DNA of 64,000 bases. Source: Panax quinquefolius. Lineage: Eukaryota; Streptophyta; Magnoliopsida; Apiales; Araliaceae. The stretch's first letter is position 1. Every line of letters starts with the position of its first letter. Of the stretch, positions 19,743 through 32,714 are shown piece by piece. The position numbers were made by a program, and so were the translations under genes. The stretch lies in the NCBI GenBank assembly GCA_020205615.1, contig CM035165.1:25708950-25772949 (forward strand). The letters are read 5' to 3'. The notes below the pieces were generated by a model. The model did no database searches and was not told the origin of the DNA. It worked only from the letters and a program-made list of their open reading frames with translations.

Positions 19743-22625
19743 TTGTGTAGTTCAAAGAATGTGGGTATTTGATTTGGAGAGGTTTATAAGAGATGGCTGA
19801 TTGTGATTTGATAAAGCTCTGGAGTGTTAATCTGTTATGGCTCTTGAGAGGATTTTAGGGTTTGAAAATAGGAGGGAGAAAGGTTCGATAGCTTCTAATA
19901 ACTGTCTGCAGATTTGAAATTGTCTTTATAGCAGTTCCTTCTAACTCTGCATAACCACTGATGTGTCAACCGACCATTGGTTGCACGATACCAAGTAATG
20001 AGCTGTAACTCCCCATAACTTTTCAGTTAGATATTTCCTCTTAGAAGAGTAGATGTTTATGCGACGTGGTTTTGACTGTTGACCTCTTAATCCGTAGAGT
20101 AGCATGGTAAGGCAGCTATGGACTCTACGATTTCCTTTGTTGACTCAACGATCAACTTTTGAGAGATGCTGCAGTGGATGGCTTTGACTTCTATCCTCAT
20201 TTTGATGCAGCATAGTTTGATCACTGATATACTCGAACTTATCTCCTCATTTTGAATGGTTGAACAATTGTCTTATTTTCCAAGCTCCTTGTGAACTGGA
20301 GTACCCTTTGGTAGAACTACGATTGTCGAGTTGTCTTCTACGATCGTTGAGGTTACACTGTGATCGTGGAGTTCTCTTCAACCTCGACTCTACAATCGTT
20401 GATTGGCTTGGTCCTTGAGATGAATTTGATCAAGCGATTCTTCTGGGACAAGGTAGCTCAGGAAGGGCCAACCTCATAAAGTGAGCTAAGGGTCAGGTTT
20501 GTCCCTGAGGCGCTTTCCAGATGAAATGCTATAGAAGTGATTTGCAATGACATCTCATTCGACCTTTTCTGGTGGGGAGATCCTCTACCAACTTTAGACA
20601 ATTGCTTGCTAAAATCGTGGTATCCTCCTGTTTTTACACTACGATCACATGTTTGATCGTAGGCACTTCACGATGTTAGGTTGGGTGGCTGAAGGGTTAT
20701 CAGTAGTGCGTTTTGAGACGTTCCTACTGACTATGGATCTTCATTTGGTTCATCAGCCACAAAGTTTTGGGACTCTGTAGCTGGTACATTTCTTCATAGA
20801 ATTCTTCAGTATAGTTGCTTCTTAACAAATCACTGCTCCCCCATTATTGATGTTGTTTTCTCAGCTGTGATTCCCTTTTCTACATGTGTCAGAAGGAAGC
20901 CTTGCATATCTCCTTCTGACTGGAATCACTATTATTACTTAGATCTCCTTGTATCGCAGGCATGGATATTTTCAGGACTGATCGCTCTACGATCTTTTGA
21001 TAGCACTACGATCGTAGTCTCCTTTGACAGTCTTGTGTTTGAGAAGTTCGCTTCTTGATGAGTTCCTCAGACTCGATACTCGATGATCCTTTGTTGTGAG
21101 CTTCCTTGAGAGTTCTTTTCATATAGCATTCTTTGTTTTGATCTTGAGCATATAAGATCCTTTAGTTGACCGGGCCCGCTTCCATACACAAATTAGCGTA
21201 CCATGTGAGGTCCATTTCAGTTAGCTCGGAGGGTCTTCAAGGATAGGCTTGGACATATAGGAACTTTATCGTAATCATCTCTAATGCAGTCCTTAGCCTT
21301 CCTTTGGTTGAGTCTTCGATCAAGTCTTCTGCTTCAAGATTCCTTAGTGTGGTCAGACTGACCAAGTACCTGCAGGTTTAAATATATTTTTATTTTTTGT
21401 ACCCATAATTAAATGGGTCCTGAGAGGTTAGTTTTCTAAACCCCTGTTCCTCTTATTTAGATAATTATCACATTTATCACCAACATCATATTCATGCATA
21501 AGACTAGTTTTAGATAATACATTTTGATATGCATGAAGGTGTGTGTGTAAGATTTGACATTTAATAACACACTCTTTATCTATGATGGTTTCATCATTTG
21601 CTGGGTTATGTTCACAATGTTTAAGTGTTCACAGAGTGAGAATCAACTCTACCATTTAAGAGTATCTAGTTGATTCGTGGAGGTGATCAGTTTCTACACA
21701 TCATCAAGATACTCTTTTAGAACCGATCATACTCTGTGTGTTATCAAACACTTAGAACAAGGATTTATACATACATACTGACCCACCAGCAAAGATTACT
21801 TCTCATAAAATTCATTTGACCTGTAATGCTCTTATGACCCATTTCAGATTTCCTTCAAGACGTCATCTTCAACCTAAAACTTGGATGGAGAGAAAGTTTA
21901 TAAACATTTGAGTTTCCATCCTCGTGGTACTTTCTCTCTTCACCTTTTTAGGTGGATTATGACTTCTTGACAGAATATTGTTATGGTTCATAAGAAGGTG
22001 CATTAATGATGTACACATGTATAATAGTGAGGAACCGTGCACCTTTTCTTGCGGTCTCTTAATGATCATTTATCTTAGATATCTTTGAGTTTAGGCATTG
22101 ATGTGCATAGCTTCATATTTGCTCCTGACAGCTTGTTGCTCGTGTTGGCCTTTAATCAATCAGTCGTGGTCTTGAAGATGTAGGCCAAGAGAATCTCTGC
22201 ATTAAAATCTTTGACATCCTTTAGTTTACAAAGTTTGCACCCAACTCCTGGTTGGCCAGACATAAGTTTGAGAAGAACTTCTTTCTTCTCTTGATAAGCA
22301 TTTCTTAGCATGTATGGCCTCTTCATCTTTCAGACTGGTGGATGTTTAACTCTTTGACATTGATGTCTCTTGAGCTCTCTCGTCTGATCTTCAGACTACA
22401 AGATTGACTGTAGGCAAGGATTAGTCTTGTTGATGTGATAATCGAGAACATGGACCAATCTGAGCAGCTTCAGGTGTATATACACATTTAACCTATACAC
22501 AATATTTCCAACGTGTGAGCTCATCTGCATATAACAAGTTACTTATTACTAAACTAAGTTTAGAACAATGTTTGTGCCTGGGATCAGACTCAAAGCGATT
22601 AGCTTTTGAATATAGCATGAGAACC
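19743..22625 (-). other. Leader of the - strand non-autonomous element, no gene seen
   Basis: About 2.9 kb between the ORF start and the PBS. No convincing coding region. It contains many dispersed CTACGAT/ATCGTAG words, including the 12-bp palindrome CTACGATCGTAG near 21003, and AT-rich stretches around 21370-21500. Confidence 0.5.
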
Positions 22626-22640
22626 TGCTTTGATACCAAT
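22626..22640 (-). other. PBS of the - strand non-autonomous element
   Basis: On the - strand the LTR ends GGGAACTAACA and is followed by ATTGGTATCAAAGCAGG, a Met-tRNA-type PBS. This fixes the orientation of the LTR at 22641-25676. Confidence 0.85.
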
Positions 22641-25600
22641 TGTTAGTTCCCAATAGGCACAATAGATCAAGAAGGGGGGTTGAATAGATCCTTTTTCTTT
22701 CCAATACTTTTCTCTTTTATTTTGTATTGCTATTACATTAGCAGATGACAAACATAAGAATCTTTTCGCCACAATGGAATGAGTAAAAGATCCCTTCATT
22801 GATATATTCATAATCAAACATACATTGTTCGTAGAGTTAGTTTGGTTGTAAGCAGTTAAAACATACATAGCAGTTATAGCAGTTATAGTACATAATGTAA
22901 ATGACATAATGTAAAAGACATAGGTGATTTTAAGTGGTTCAGAGACTCAAGCTCCTAATCCACTCTTCTACTTTCAACTAGCAGGATTTCCACTAAGAAA
23001 GGGCAACATCCTAAATCACTAAGATTCCTTCAAGGCCAGTAGCCTTGGGACTTCAGTTCACTAAGAACTCTTCAAGGCCAGCAGCCTTGAGACTCCTCTA
23101 GTTCCTTGGGAACTCTTCAAGCCCATCAGGCTTGGAACTTCGTTTAGTCCCTCCGAACAAGGACCCCTCAGGCCCTGGCTTCATTTAGTCCCTTTGGACA
23201 AGGACCCCTCAGACCCTGGCTTTTGTTTTTTGTTTGTTGGTTTGTTAGAGTTGGTGTTGAGCTGCTAAGATGTCTTCATGCTCTGAACATCTTCTGTACT
23301 TAGCAGCTTGGCGTAATCATCCTTGAAGTACAGTTGAGTGTTGCATTATGCTCAGCTTCTTCAGTTACTCAACCACTTTGGATGATCCCTTGATGACTGC
23401 CTTAAAGATCTTTCCTCTTGATACATGATGGCTGCACATGATAGGTTTCTAAGATGACTGTAAGTTCTTTTGCTTGGTACTTAGAAACTTTCTCATGCTT
23501 GCCACTATGATGACGTTTGTGATCTCCCTTCTTGATACTTGATGTCTTCTCATGATGGACTTGATGCTCTTCTTTCTCTCGGCAGTTCAGAACACTCTTC
23601 TTGTAGTAGAACTCTCACTTCTACATAGTAGAACTCTTACTTCTACTTCTTCCTTTGCATGTTTCTGAGTGTTCTTGGTGGATCGTAGAGTGAGCCTTCA
23701 GACTCACTATCTTATGTGGTTTAGAACAGTCCACCTTCTCTCCAAACTCGGCAACTCCAGTAACCCTCGATCTTTGAAGCTCTTCCTGATTTATACTCAT
23801 TCCCAATCCTTCCGTTGGAAAGTAGCCGTTGAAGGCTATTCAAATATCTTCACAGATCTTGAGTTGACAAAGGTAGACTGCTGATGTGACATGTCATACT
23901 TTATTTTGACATTGCAGTCTACTGTTTCACCTACCCATCAGAGATGTCACTTTAATGTCTTGGGTAGGTTGAAGACTTTATTTCCTCCTTCTGATTTCTC
24001 GATCAGAGGTTGTCCTTTTCCATCGATGCTCTCAATAAGCACTTGTCCGAATATTACCCTTCAGATTGAACCGTTGCCAATGCTTCAGTCTTCAGCTATT
24101 CGAATTCTACGATTCTGATGCATGTCTTTGAGGACCTGATCGTAGTGTTATGTTGAGTGTTGCTCATTGACTGGTAGAGTTAACACTACGATCTTGAAGA
24201 GTGTTGATTGGATCTTCAATGTAGAACACCTCTTCCTTCTATTGTGCAGTGCTTCAACACTTCTGCTTGCTTCAACTGTTCTCAGAGACTGATGGCCTAA
24301 CTCCTTGCTCTGGTCCCCTCTGAATAGCAAGACACTTCAGATTTGTGGCGCGTCCAGCTCGCTTTCTCCTTGTGATCTCCCGTTCACTTATCATCAATGG
24401 ACTGACCCTACGCTTGGTATCACTTTAACCTTGTTCTTCAGAGACTAACCAGTATATCGATTCACTTTCCATCAGTTCTTTCTTTGTTTGGCAAACACTA
24501 CGATCTCGGTTGCTTCCAACATCCTTGTCTTCTGTTCAATTGACAGCTACTGAACTTGCTGACTTTCCTTAGTCAATTACTGAAGTCTTCTTCTAATCTC
24601 ATTGTGGAAGACTTCAACTTGAATGGCTTCACAACTCAATCTTGATGCTGATTGGGTTGGTGCTTAGATCTTCTATTTAGATTATATGCCATTCGTTGAG
24701 TGCTCTCTGGTTCCCTTCAGGTAGGATGTATCTTTGCAGTGCCAACTAGAGGCTTTGTTCCTTTGGATATTCTGGGAGTGCTCATTAGTTGAGAATCGCA
24801 CTTGCTCTACGATTCTGCCTATGCATTGTGAGCACTTCTGTTGAGGTCGTAGTTCTGCACTCTACGATTCAGCTTTGGCTATGCAGACACTACGATCCTG
24901 AGATCAGATCTTGACACTCTACGAATTCTGCCTTGTGCTTGTGTCTTCATCTGATATAGCTCGACTACGATCTCTGCATGTAATCAATAGACTCTACAAA
25001 CTCAGAGTGTAGTCTACGATCCTTGACATGGCTTCGGCATCAGTAGACTCTATGACCTCGAGTGTAGTCTACGATCCTTGACTTGGCTTTGGCATCGGTA
25101 GACTCTATGATTCCGAGTGTAGTCTACGTTTTTTACTTAGCTTCGGCAGATGTTCGGTCGGCTCATTGGCAGGTTGTCTCTACGATTCTGAACATGACTT
25201 CCTCAGCAGACTTCGGTCCTAAGGAAGTTGTACTCGACACACTAAAATCCTTCCTCATCTCTCCTCGCAGTCTACAACCTCCGAGATCTACTATCTTGCA
25301 GACTACGATTCTGCCTCGACAGCTCTCGAGTTCTTCTTGACTCTCTTGGCAGACTACGATTTCTGGTGCAATGCTCGACGATCAGACAAGCCTATCTATT
25401 ACATCATAAGATCAACCTAACATGCTTGATCTTTCTATATTTATAGTCCTTGTACATCATTTCTTTTTAAGGACTTTACAAAGCTATTTTGCTTATGTAG
25501 GATCAACCTAACATACTTGATCAATTCATTCTAAGTCCTTGTACACATGTTTCTATTATCTATCAAAGGACTTTGTAACTTTTCTTAATGCAAGCATACT

Positions 25601-25676
25601 TGCATATTCATTCATATATATATCATAATCAAATCATATGTAAATAGGAATATAATTCATATGTTTATTCCTGACA
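22641..25676 (-). repeat. 5' LTR of the - strand non-autonomous element (about 3.0 kb)
   Basis: Read on the - strand it starts TGTCAGGAATAAAC and ends GGGAACTAACA. Its end (a C-rich run then TATTGTGCC...GGGAACTAACA) and its GTTAGGTTGATC words match the + LTR at 29934-31401. The segment 24780-25380 is packed with CTACGAT words and a partly tandem unit of about 56 bp. No real gene inside. Confidence 0.8.
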
Positions 25677-25745
25677 TATTCCCATCTCTTTCAGGGTTAA
25701 TCACTGTCCACCATCATTTTTCAATCAATTTTATGAATTACCAAG

Positions 25746-28700
25746 ATGGTTGGAAGTGGTTCTTCATCCACTCAATCAATTCCTGGTTCTACAAAATCCC
25801 ATTTGTCCGAGGAAATTTTTAAATAAAAGGAATTTCCTTTATTTATTATTTTGAAATAGTAAGGGTTGATTTGATTAATGTGGATAGTTAAGGGTTAAAT
25901 ACGTAAATATTTCAAAATAAGCAAGTGGTTATAAAATATTCATTATATTCGGGAATATTCGTTTGGTCATCGTGGAATATTAAATCTTTGTTTGGGAATA
26001 TTAAGACGACGGCCTTGACCATGTATGGGCCCCATAATGGAAAGCGATTGGATGAAGGAAACGACAAATATAAGTTGTTTTAAATAACTTGGCGAAGTTA
26101 TTATGCAATTAATCTTATTGGAATACCCGGTGGTTAAAACATAATAATACGGCGTTGTTGCACAACGATATACTGCAGATTGCACCAATTATTGATTCTT
26201 ACGTAAGAGGGCACTACTCGATAATGGTTACGAGTAATTCTTGTTCAAGTATTTTATTTTATTGAGTTAATAATTCTCTGCGTTGATATTTTATATTATC
26301 GAAGCAATAATTCATATTATCTCGAATAATATTATTAGATAACATTATTGGAAATGTCTAGAAAGTTCGCTTCCAAGGAGAGGTTTGTCACCTAATACGC
26401 TACAATTGCGGCAAAGAAGAAGAAATTCTTATTGGAAAGCCCTCTTCCTGAGAACCGCTGCGCGGTTGTCAATATTGTGATTACGTAATATTATTTGTGA
26501 ATAATTAATTATTGATTTATATGATGAGGAAAATATTGATTTTATGTGGATATAGATGAGAAAATTTTTAAATGACAATTGTTGAAAATTAATATTTTAT
26601 CTTTTTCGATAAAATAATTCATTTAAATATATTATTTTAATAATATATTAATTCGGTGATATTTTTACAACGAATGGGGATATATGAGTATCTGAGGAGG
26701 AAGAGTATTTTTTGTTGCAATAAATGTTTAAAACATGTTAAACATGTCGGTGGACCCCATTTATCGATTCGAAATTTGATTATAACGTTGTAAATCGCCC
26801 GTTTGTGGATTTGGTCCAATTTCTATTTGGAATTTGGAAAACCTTTCTTCGCAAAGTTGTAGAGAATTGAATTTCCTATAAAAACTCGCGAGATTCGAAT
26901 TTTTTCTGATGAAAGGGCTATTTATTATGAATTATTGAAGTTAGGATTAATTGATTATCATTTTTGGAGTTTTAAGTAACTTTTGCATGAAAAACGTTTT
27001 TGTCACTTATGGAACATGTGTTAGTGGTTGATTTCAGCTGATGGTGTGCGTAGGAAGTTGTGGAAAAATAATATTATTATTTTATTAAATTTTCGCTTTT
27101 GGTGTTTCTAGCATTTTCCTATAAATAGGTGCTTGGGTTAGAATTGAAAATCACATTTAAAGCGAAGTTTTCTCTCTATATTATCGGTATTCTTGTGAGT
27201 ATTTTGAGTATACTTTGAGTATTGCTAGGCGAATTGCAAGTTCCCTTCAAACACTATACCCTAGATTCTAGCTAAGTCTTCGATCTTTCGAGGTAAGGGG
27301 ATATTATTTTTTCAGAATGATATTATTTCTTCAATATCATTATAATTTGAAATGTTGATCTCGAAGTTTTATCAAATTTGGAACTTTTTCATGTCTGGAG
27401 TTACTATTCATGGGTTACTATTCATGAGTTACTATTCACGAAGTTACTATTCATGAAGTTCTTATTCACGAGATTCTTATTCACGAGTACTATTCATGTA
27501 AGCGTGAAGATGTTTTTTTGTGGAATTTCTATCTTTTGGTGTCTGGAGTTACTATTCACGATATAAGACTATTCACGTGATACTGAGACTATTCACGATA
27601 CTCTGATGACTATTCAATTTAAAAATAAAATTTCTTCTTTTCGTCTAAAACATCTATTCCGGATACTAACTCTGATTGTATCCATGTTTTGATCATTCTT
27701 GAATTTTACACCACTATGATTATTTTTTGAGGTATTTTTTGGACGTGGATAAAACCAAGTACGAATCCTAAATCTTAATCCTTGTCATTTTGTTTTCCTT
27801 TGGATTCGCTTTTAAAAAATATTTTTCATCATCCCGGTCTTAAATGATGATATTATGGAATATCTTTGGCCCGTAGTGCAAAGATGAATGATTTCTTAAG
27901 AATATCTTTGGCACTGTAGTGCAAAGATGAATGATTTCTGAAGAATATCTTTGGCCCGTAGAATGAACATGAATTAAGTGATGAATATCTTTGGCTTCAG
28001 TAGTAAAGATGAATATTTGATTCCGGATGTATATTGATTGATGTTACGGGGATAAAAGATAGGCGATAAACTTTTAAATTCATACATAGAAGATATTAGT
28101 TTTGCATTCTCTACTTAACTCTTCTAATGAATTATTATTTCACTGCGAATATTGATTTAAAATTTGTTGTCTATTGTATTCTATTAGATTTTCCTCGTTG
28201 AAGACTAACGATAATTTGTTGTATATTATCTTAGTCATAATATTCTTTTCTTGAGCTAGTTGAGCTCACCCTTTTCCTTTTGTTCCCAAATATGGAATGA
28301 AGGTTTTAGAAAGGATTGTTTAGTAGTCCTCACCATTTTGTAAAATAATGTATCAATAAATGTGATGAGGATTTATCTATAGATATTGTACAGAAGATAA
28401 TATTTGTATTCAAACTCACAGTTTCTTGTTGTAATAATAAAGTTGTAGTTGTTTCATGCACCATGTATTGACAACTCAGAATAGGTGATGTATACCTATT
28501 TTGGGGGCGTCACACCAGCATTCTGTAATTGATGAACCAAATGTGCCAAATTTTATTTTGATACAATCTTTTATCATCTCTCACTCTACGATTACTGATC
28601 CAAGCCCAATCGTAGAGTCACTTACTCAAGTCGTAGAGTCACCTCCTCAAGCTCAACCCCAAACACCAGCCCCTCCATCAGATATCCCTTCCTCGTCCTC

Positions 28701-29711
28701 TAATGAATATTTCAACCTTGATCTTGCTCTCTACACTTTGCAAGATCAATACACAAGGGCCCCTCCTCCAAACTGTCCGTAACTCCTTGAGCTCATATTA
28801 GATCTTCCCACCAAAATCGAGTTGTCAGAAGCATCCAAGAAAATGACCAAGGACATAGAAGATAGTCTTGAAGTTCACTCTGAACTTGTTCACATAAGGC
28901 TGACTAATATGATTAATGTTGCCAATACTCTCCCAAGAACCCTAAGTTCTGTTAGCTCACAAAGAAGCATAGGGAGATCATAAAGGAGATGTTTCAAAGC
29001 ATAAATGAACGAGATCAAATCCACTTTCAAGCTGCTAAGAAACACAGGGATGTTATTCTCATTTTATAGAAGACTCAGGAATCCCAGAACAACCTTATGA
29101 TGATGGACAAAGATCACGATTCTACAAATCAGACCGAAGAATTCCAAGGATTCTCCATGGGCCAAATGAAACAGACAGAAAATGTCCTAGCCATTCTCCA
29201 AAGAAGGGAAGCTCGATCTGATTCTTTAATTAAAGAGAACCATGAAGACATTGCTCAATCCCAGATTCAGCTCAACGAACTTATCCAAGGCATGACTTGC
29301 CAATCTGAAGACATTCGAGTCCTTGATGCTGACATAAAGGGGGAGAATAATGGGAAAGGAGAAAAAGGCAAAGGCACATTCATCGCTCAATCATCAAGGA
29401 GTCATCCTCCTACAAGACAACCTCACCATCAGACTCCACGATCTGGACATCAGACTCCACGATCTGATGTGCATCAGATAATAATGGCACAACCACTAAG
29501 GAGTCAAGGGCCTACATCCAGCTCACAAGAGGTGACCACCACAAGCCTAAGAATTCCAATTGGAGATCGTGCATTCATGAATAGGCATAATCATCATCAA
29601 AGACTAAGTCAAAGCGAGCTGGAAGATATAACTTGGAGAGACAAAGTGAGCAGGAAAAAAAGAGCTGAGGAGCATGCAAATCCTCCAAGAAGCAAAAGGA
29701 CGAAGAAATAG
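25746..29711 (+). pseudogene. Later coding part of the non-autonomous element, split by a solo LTR
   Basis: A start at 25746 gives a Ser/Gly-rich N-terminus that is cut by the LTR at 25804 and resumes at about 28515. Recognisable parts are a Pro/Ser-rich stretch (28580-28710), a helical region to about 29090, and 29097-29711 with Gln-rich helices and a basic tail ending RSKRTKK then TAG. Stops (for example TAA near 28783) and shifts break it. It probably represents the C-terminal half of the same kind of protein as 17825-19742, now in opposite orientation. No enzymatic motif seen. Confidence 0.55.
25804..28514 (+). repeat. Gypsy-family solo LTR (2711 bp)
   Basis: Related to LTRs 1-3 over its whole length: TTACGTAAG palindrome (about 26196), TATA (27120), TATTCACG minisatellite (27401-27610), hairpin units (27854-28020), and the end GGCGACTCAGAATAGG-like then GGGGGCGTCACA at 28514. 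No PBS or internal region follows. The left end (TGTCCGAGG) is diverged and I could not find a clean 5-bp TSD (CCATT against CCAGC). Confidence 0.85.
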
Positions 29712-29933
29712 AGATAAGTTAAAACTCAATTCCTATTGATGTAACTAAAGCTTAATTATAATATATGTCTTTACAAACATCAATAAATTCATGCTTATTC
29801 TCTAGAGATTTCAGCTGCTCACTGAAACATTAAGTCATATTTACTTTATTGCAGCTGCATCTAGAAATTGATAATCATGGCACAAATCTCCTTAGTTATG
29901 TCAAAATCAAATAGGGGGAGATTTTTGGGAGAT
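29712..29933 (+). other. 3' untranslated internal end with polypurine tract
   Basis: ATAGGGGGAGA at about 29911 and TTTGGGAGA just before the LTR start are PPT-like. They follow the pseudogene and precede the + LTR. Confidence 0.6.
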
Positions 29934-31401
29934 TGCATATTTAAATTTGATGTTAAAAGTAAATATTCATGATTATATGTAAAGTCCTTCAAGGATTATA
30001 TGTACAAGGACTTAGTGGTCGATCAAAATTGTTAGGTTGATCTAAGTTTTTAATGTTTATCATTCTGTAAATGAATGTATAGATGAAGAGACCAAAGATG
30101 TTAGGTTGATCTATATCTTGAGATGTAATAGATAGGTTTCAAAAAAATCGTAGTCTATCGAGCTGATTAAAAGATTGCAGAAGCCAAGGCAGAATCGTAG
30201 AGCATCGAGAAATCGTAGTGTGTTTGCCTTGAAGGGCCTCTCCTGGAATCGTAGAGTGGTCTAAACATTTGTCGAAGCCAACTCAGAGATCGTAGTGTGC
30301 ACTCAGAAATGTAGAGTCTGCAAGACAAACAAGTGAAGATCGTAGTGTGACAGTCCTTAAGAGAAATTATAGTGTTCTCATTTGCTAATATCGGATCAAG
30401 CACCAAGATGGCAAGACACCACGATTAGAATCGTAGAGCATCATCTGCCTATGTCAAAAGCATCGAGCCTTGCCCATTTGTTTAAGGATAAAACCCAACA
30501 AATGTGGAATGGAGTATAAACATTGAAGTTCTCGGTAGTCCCAATGACACAAAATATATCCTTAGTATACAACAAAGAAACGTATTGAAGAAGCTAAGGA
30601 AAGTACTATGGGTCAGTAGAAAATACCTTTTAGGTGTTAGGTGAGATAGCAGTCTGCTGTGTCAGTGGGCCATACTGCAAATCAGAAGTTGTACAAAAAG
30701 CATCCATCAAAGCTCAGAAATATCAAACGCATTTAATGCTTCAACGGATATCTTGAACGGATACATATCAAAGACCACATATATGCAAAACATCAACAGA
30801 TGATTCAATAAAGCAAGCATTGAAAAAAAAACGTTGAAGAACACTCAACGCTCAACTCTACGATTTGAAAAGGGAAAGCTTGCTCAGCTACTCAGTTCTT
30901 TTGAACAAAAGCTTAACGGCAACTAAGTAGCACCATTCAAGAACTAATCAACTACTATCAAGTGAAGTAAGAAGTTCCAAGTCAGAAGGACTTAAAGAGT
31001 TCTAAGTGAACTGTGAAGAACCAAGTCTGCTGGACTTGAAGAGTTCAAAAGTGAACTGAGAAGTGCCAAGACTGTTGGTCTTGAAGGAATCTGTGTGATT
31101 CAGAAAGTGTAAAAGATATCCTTAGTGGATTTCCTACTCAAGGAGTAGAAGAGTGGACTAGGAGCTTTAAGTGCTCTGAACCACTTAAAATTGATGTGTC
31201 TCTTACATTCTTGCTATAACTGCTATAACTGTTATAACTGCCTCACTCTCCTTAACTCACTATATCTTTAAGGGAGAACAAACAAATCTTAATTTCGCTA
31301 TGTCTAAATCATTATTAAAACTAACAAAGTATTTCGAAAAAAATTTAAAATATCTATTCAACCCCCCTTTTAGATAACTATTGTGCCTCCGGGAACTAAC
31401 A
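29934..31401 (+). repeat. 3' LTR of the + strand half of the non-autonomous element (1468 bp)
   Basis: Starts TGCATATTTAAATTTG and ends CCGGGAACTAACA. It shares GTTAGGTTGATC, GATGTAATAGATAGG and the ATCGTAGAGT/ATCGTAGTGT words (30140-30440) with the - strand LTR at 22641-25676, but is half as long. No real gene inside. Confidence 0.8.
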
Positions 31402-32207
31402 TAAGCTCTTCTCCAATTCTCTCTCAAACTCTCTCTAGAGCTCTCTCTTTTCTCTCTTCTTTCTTCTATCTTCTTTCTTCCTTCTGTTCTTTCTTAGGCT
31501 TAAGCAAACACTTAACGTAAAACTAAAACAGACGCTAACATAAAAACAAAACTGACGTATAATAATAAGGCTACTAAATACATATCAGTTATTTTTATTT
31601 TAAATTTAAAAGTAATAAGGCCTTGTTTGGTAAAACCAATTAAAATAATGACTTAACCATTCCTTAAGTATTGTTTGGCAAAACAAGATTAAAATAAGAA
31701 TTTCAAAAGCTCGAAGGCTTTGTTTGGTAAAACCAAATTAAAAATCTTTTAATTTATTTTCATAAGTCATTTATAATATAGTTTATTATCACACTTTATT
31801 TAAATAAATTCTCATATTCAAATTAAATTAAATCTAATAACACTTTATTAAATTAATTTACCACATAAACCAATACAATAAAATTATAATCTTCATTATA
31901 ATTATAATTTTATTTAATAAATTAACACATTACTTTAATTACTAAATTAAATTAAAATAAAATTCTAGTAAACCATATAATTCTTAATAACTCTCTAATT
32001 TAGTTATTAAGTTTAATTAGAGTATTATATCATAATTTAATTCATCACTCTTTTATCTTAATTAACTTAATTTTTATAACTCATGAATTATTTACTTACT
32101 AATAAATAATCCAATAAATATCCACTAAACAACAAACACATCCATTAAAAATATTTATTTAATTCAATAAATATTTGAAATTATAAATAAAATTCTGGAT
32201 TGTTACA
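31402..32207. repeat. AT-rich repeat-derived segment, origin unclear
   Basis: A CT-rich start (31410-31490), then three imperfect units near 31620, 31665 and 31720 built on TTTGGTAAAACCAA, itself a small inverted repeat. It ends TGTTACA at 32207, like an LTR end. No coding region. Confidence 0.4.
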
Positions 32208-32424
32208 GCAAGATCTTATCAATATAATCTCCGTTATTCCAGTCAAATATAGTCTCCTATTAAGGTAAAGGATGTTATTTTCTTCATACTCTTAAGGGTT
32301 GTCATTATATTCCTTATTAATTTGTGGGAATAACTTGTCTACGTGAACTACCGCATGCCTGGTGAATAACCCTTCATATTCATTCTTTATTAAATTATGG
32401 AAATTATCAAGTAACCCTATTTAA
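32208..32424 (+). repeat. Fragment of the compound-family LTR
   Basis: It resembles the post-TATA part of element C LTRs (about 46150-46690): a TAAGGTAAAGG donor-like word, then TTATTC-rich sequence with TACCGCATGC. Assigned by similarity of short words only. Confidence 0.45.
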
Positions 32425-32714
32425 TTAAAATAAGGTATTATTTATTTAATTAAACTCCTTTAATTATTCGGGGCTCGCCTCTAATCTTATTAGGGATAAT
32501 TGATTAAACTCCTTTAACTAATTTTGCCTCCTAATTATATTAGGAATAAATGAGATTACTTATATTAAATTAATTCCTAAACTCTTTTAGAAATTAAAAT
32601 AATAATAATTGTAATAATATTAATAAGACTCCTCTTATTAATTTATATTTAATATTTCCAAAATATTAAATAATAAATATTAAGCTATTTAATTTATTCT
32701 ATCACCATAGATTA
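32425..32714 (-). repeat. Copia LTR fragment
   Basis: The reverse complement matches 54120-54440 in the 3' LTR of the copia inside element C, including AATAAGAGGAGTCTTATT and GGTGATAGAATAAATT. It ends abruptly at CATAGATTA where the SIRE-like LTR begins, so it is probably the target that element entered. Confidence 0.85.

Noticed and set aside
22599..22907. Minus-strand 102-codon ORF
   Set aside because: It spans the LTR/PBS junction at 22641, so it is a chance frame across non-coding LTR and leader.
31402..32207. Complete LTR ending TGTTACA
   Set aside because: No matching start, PBS, PPT or second copy in the window; only listed as an unclear segment.
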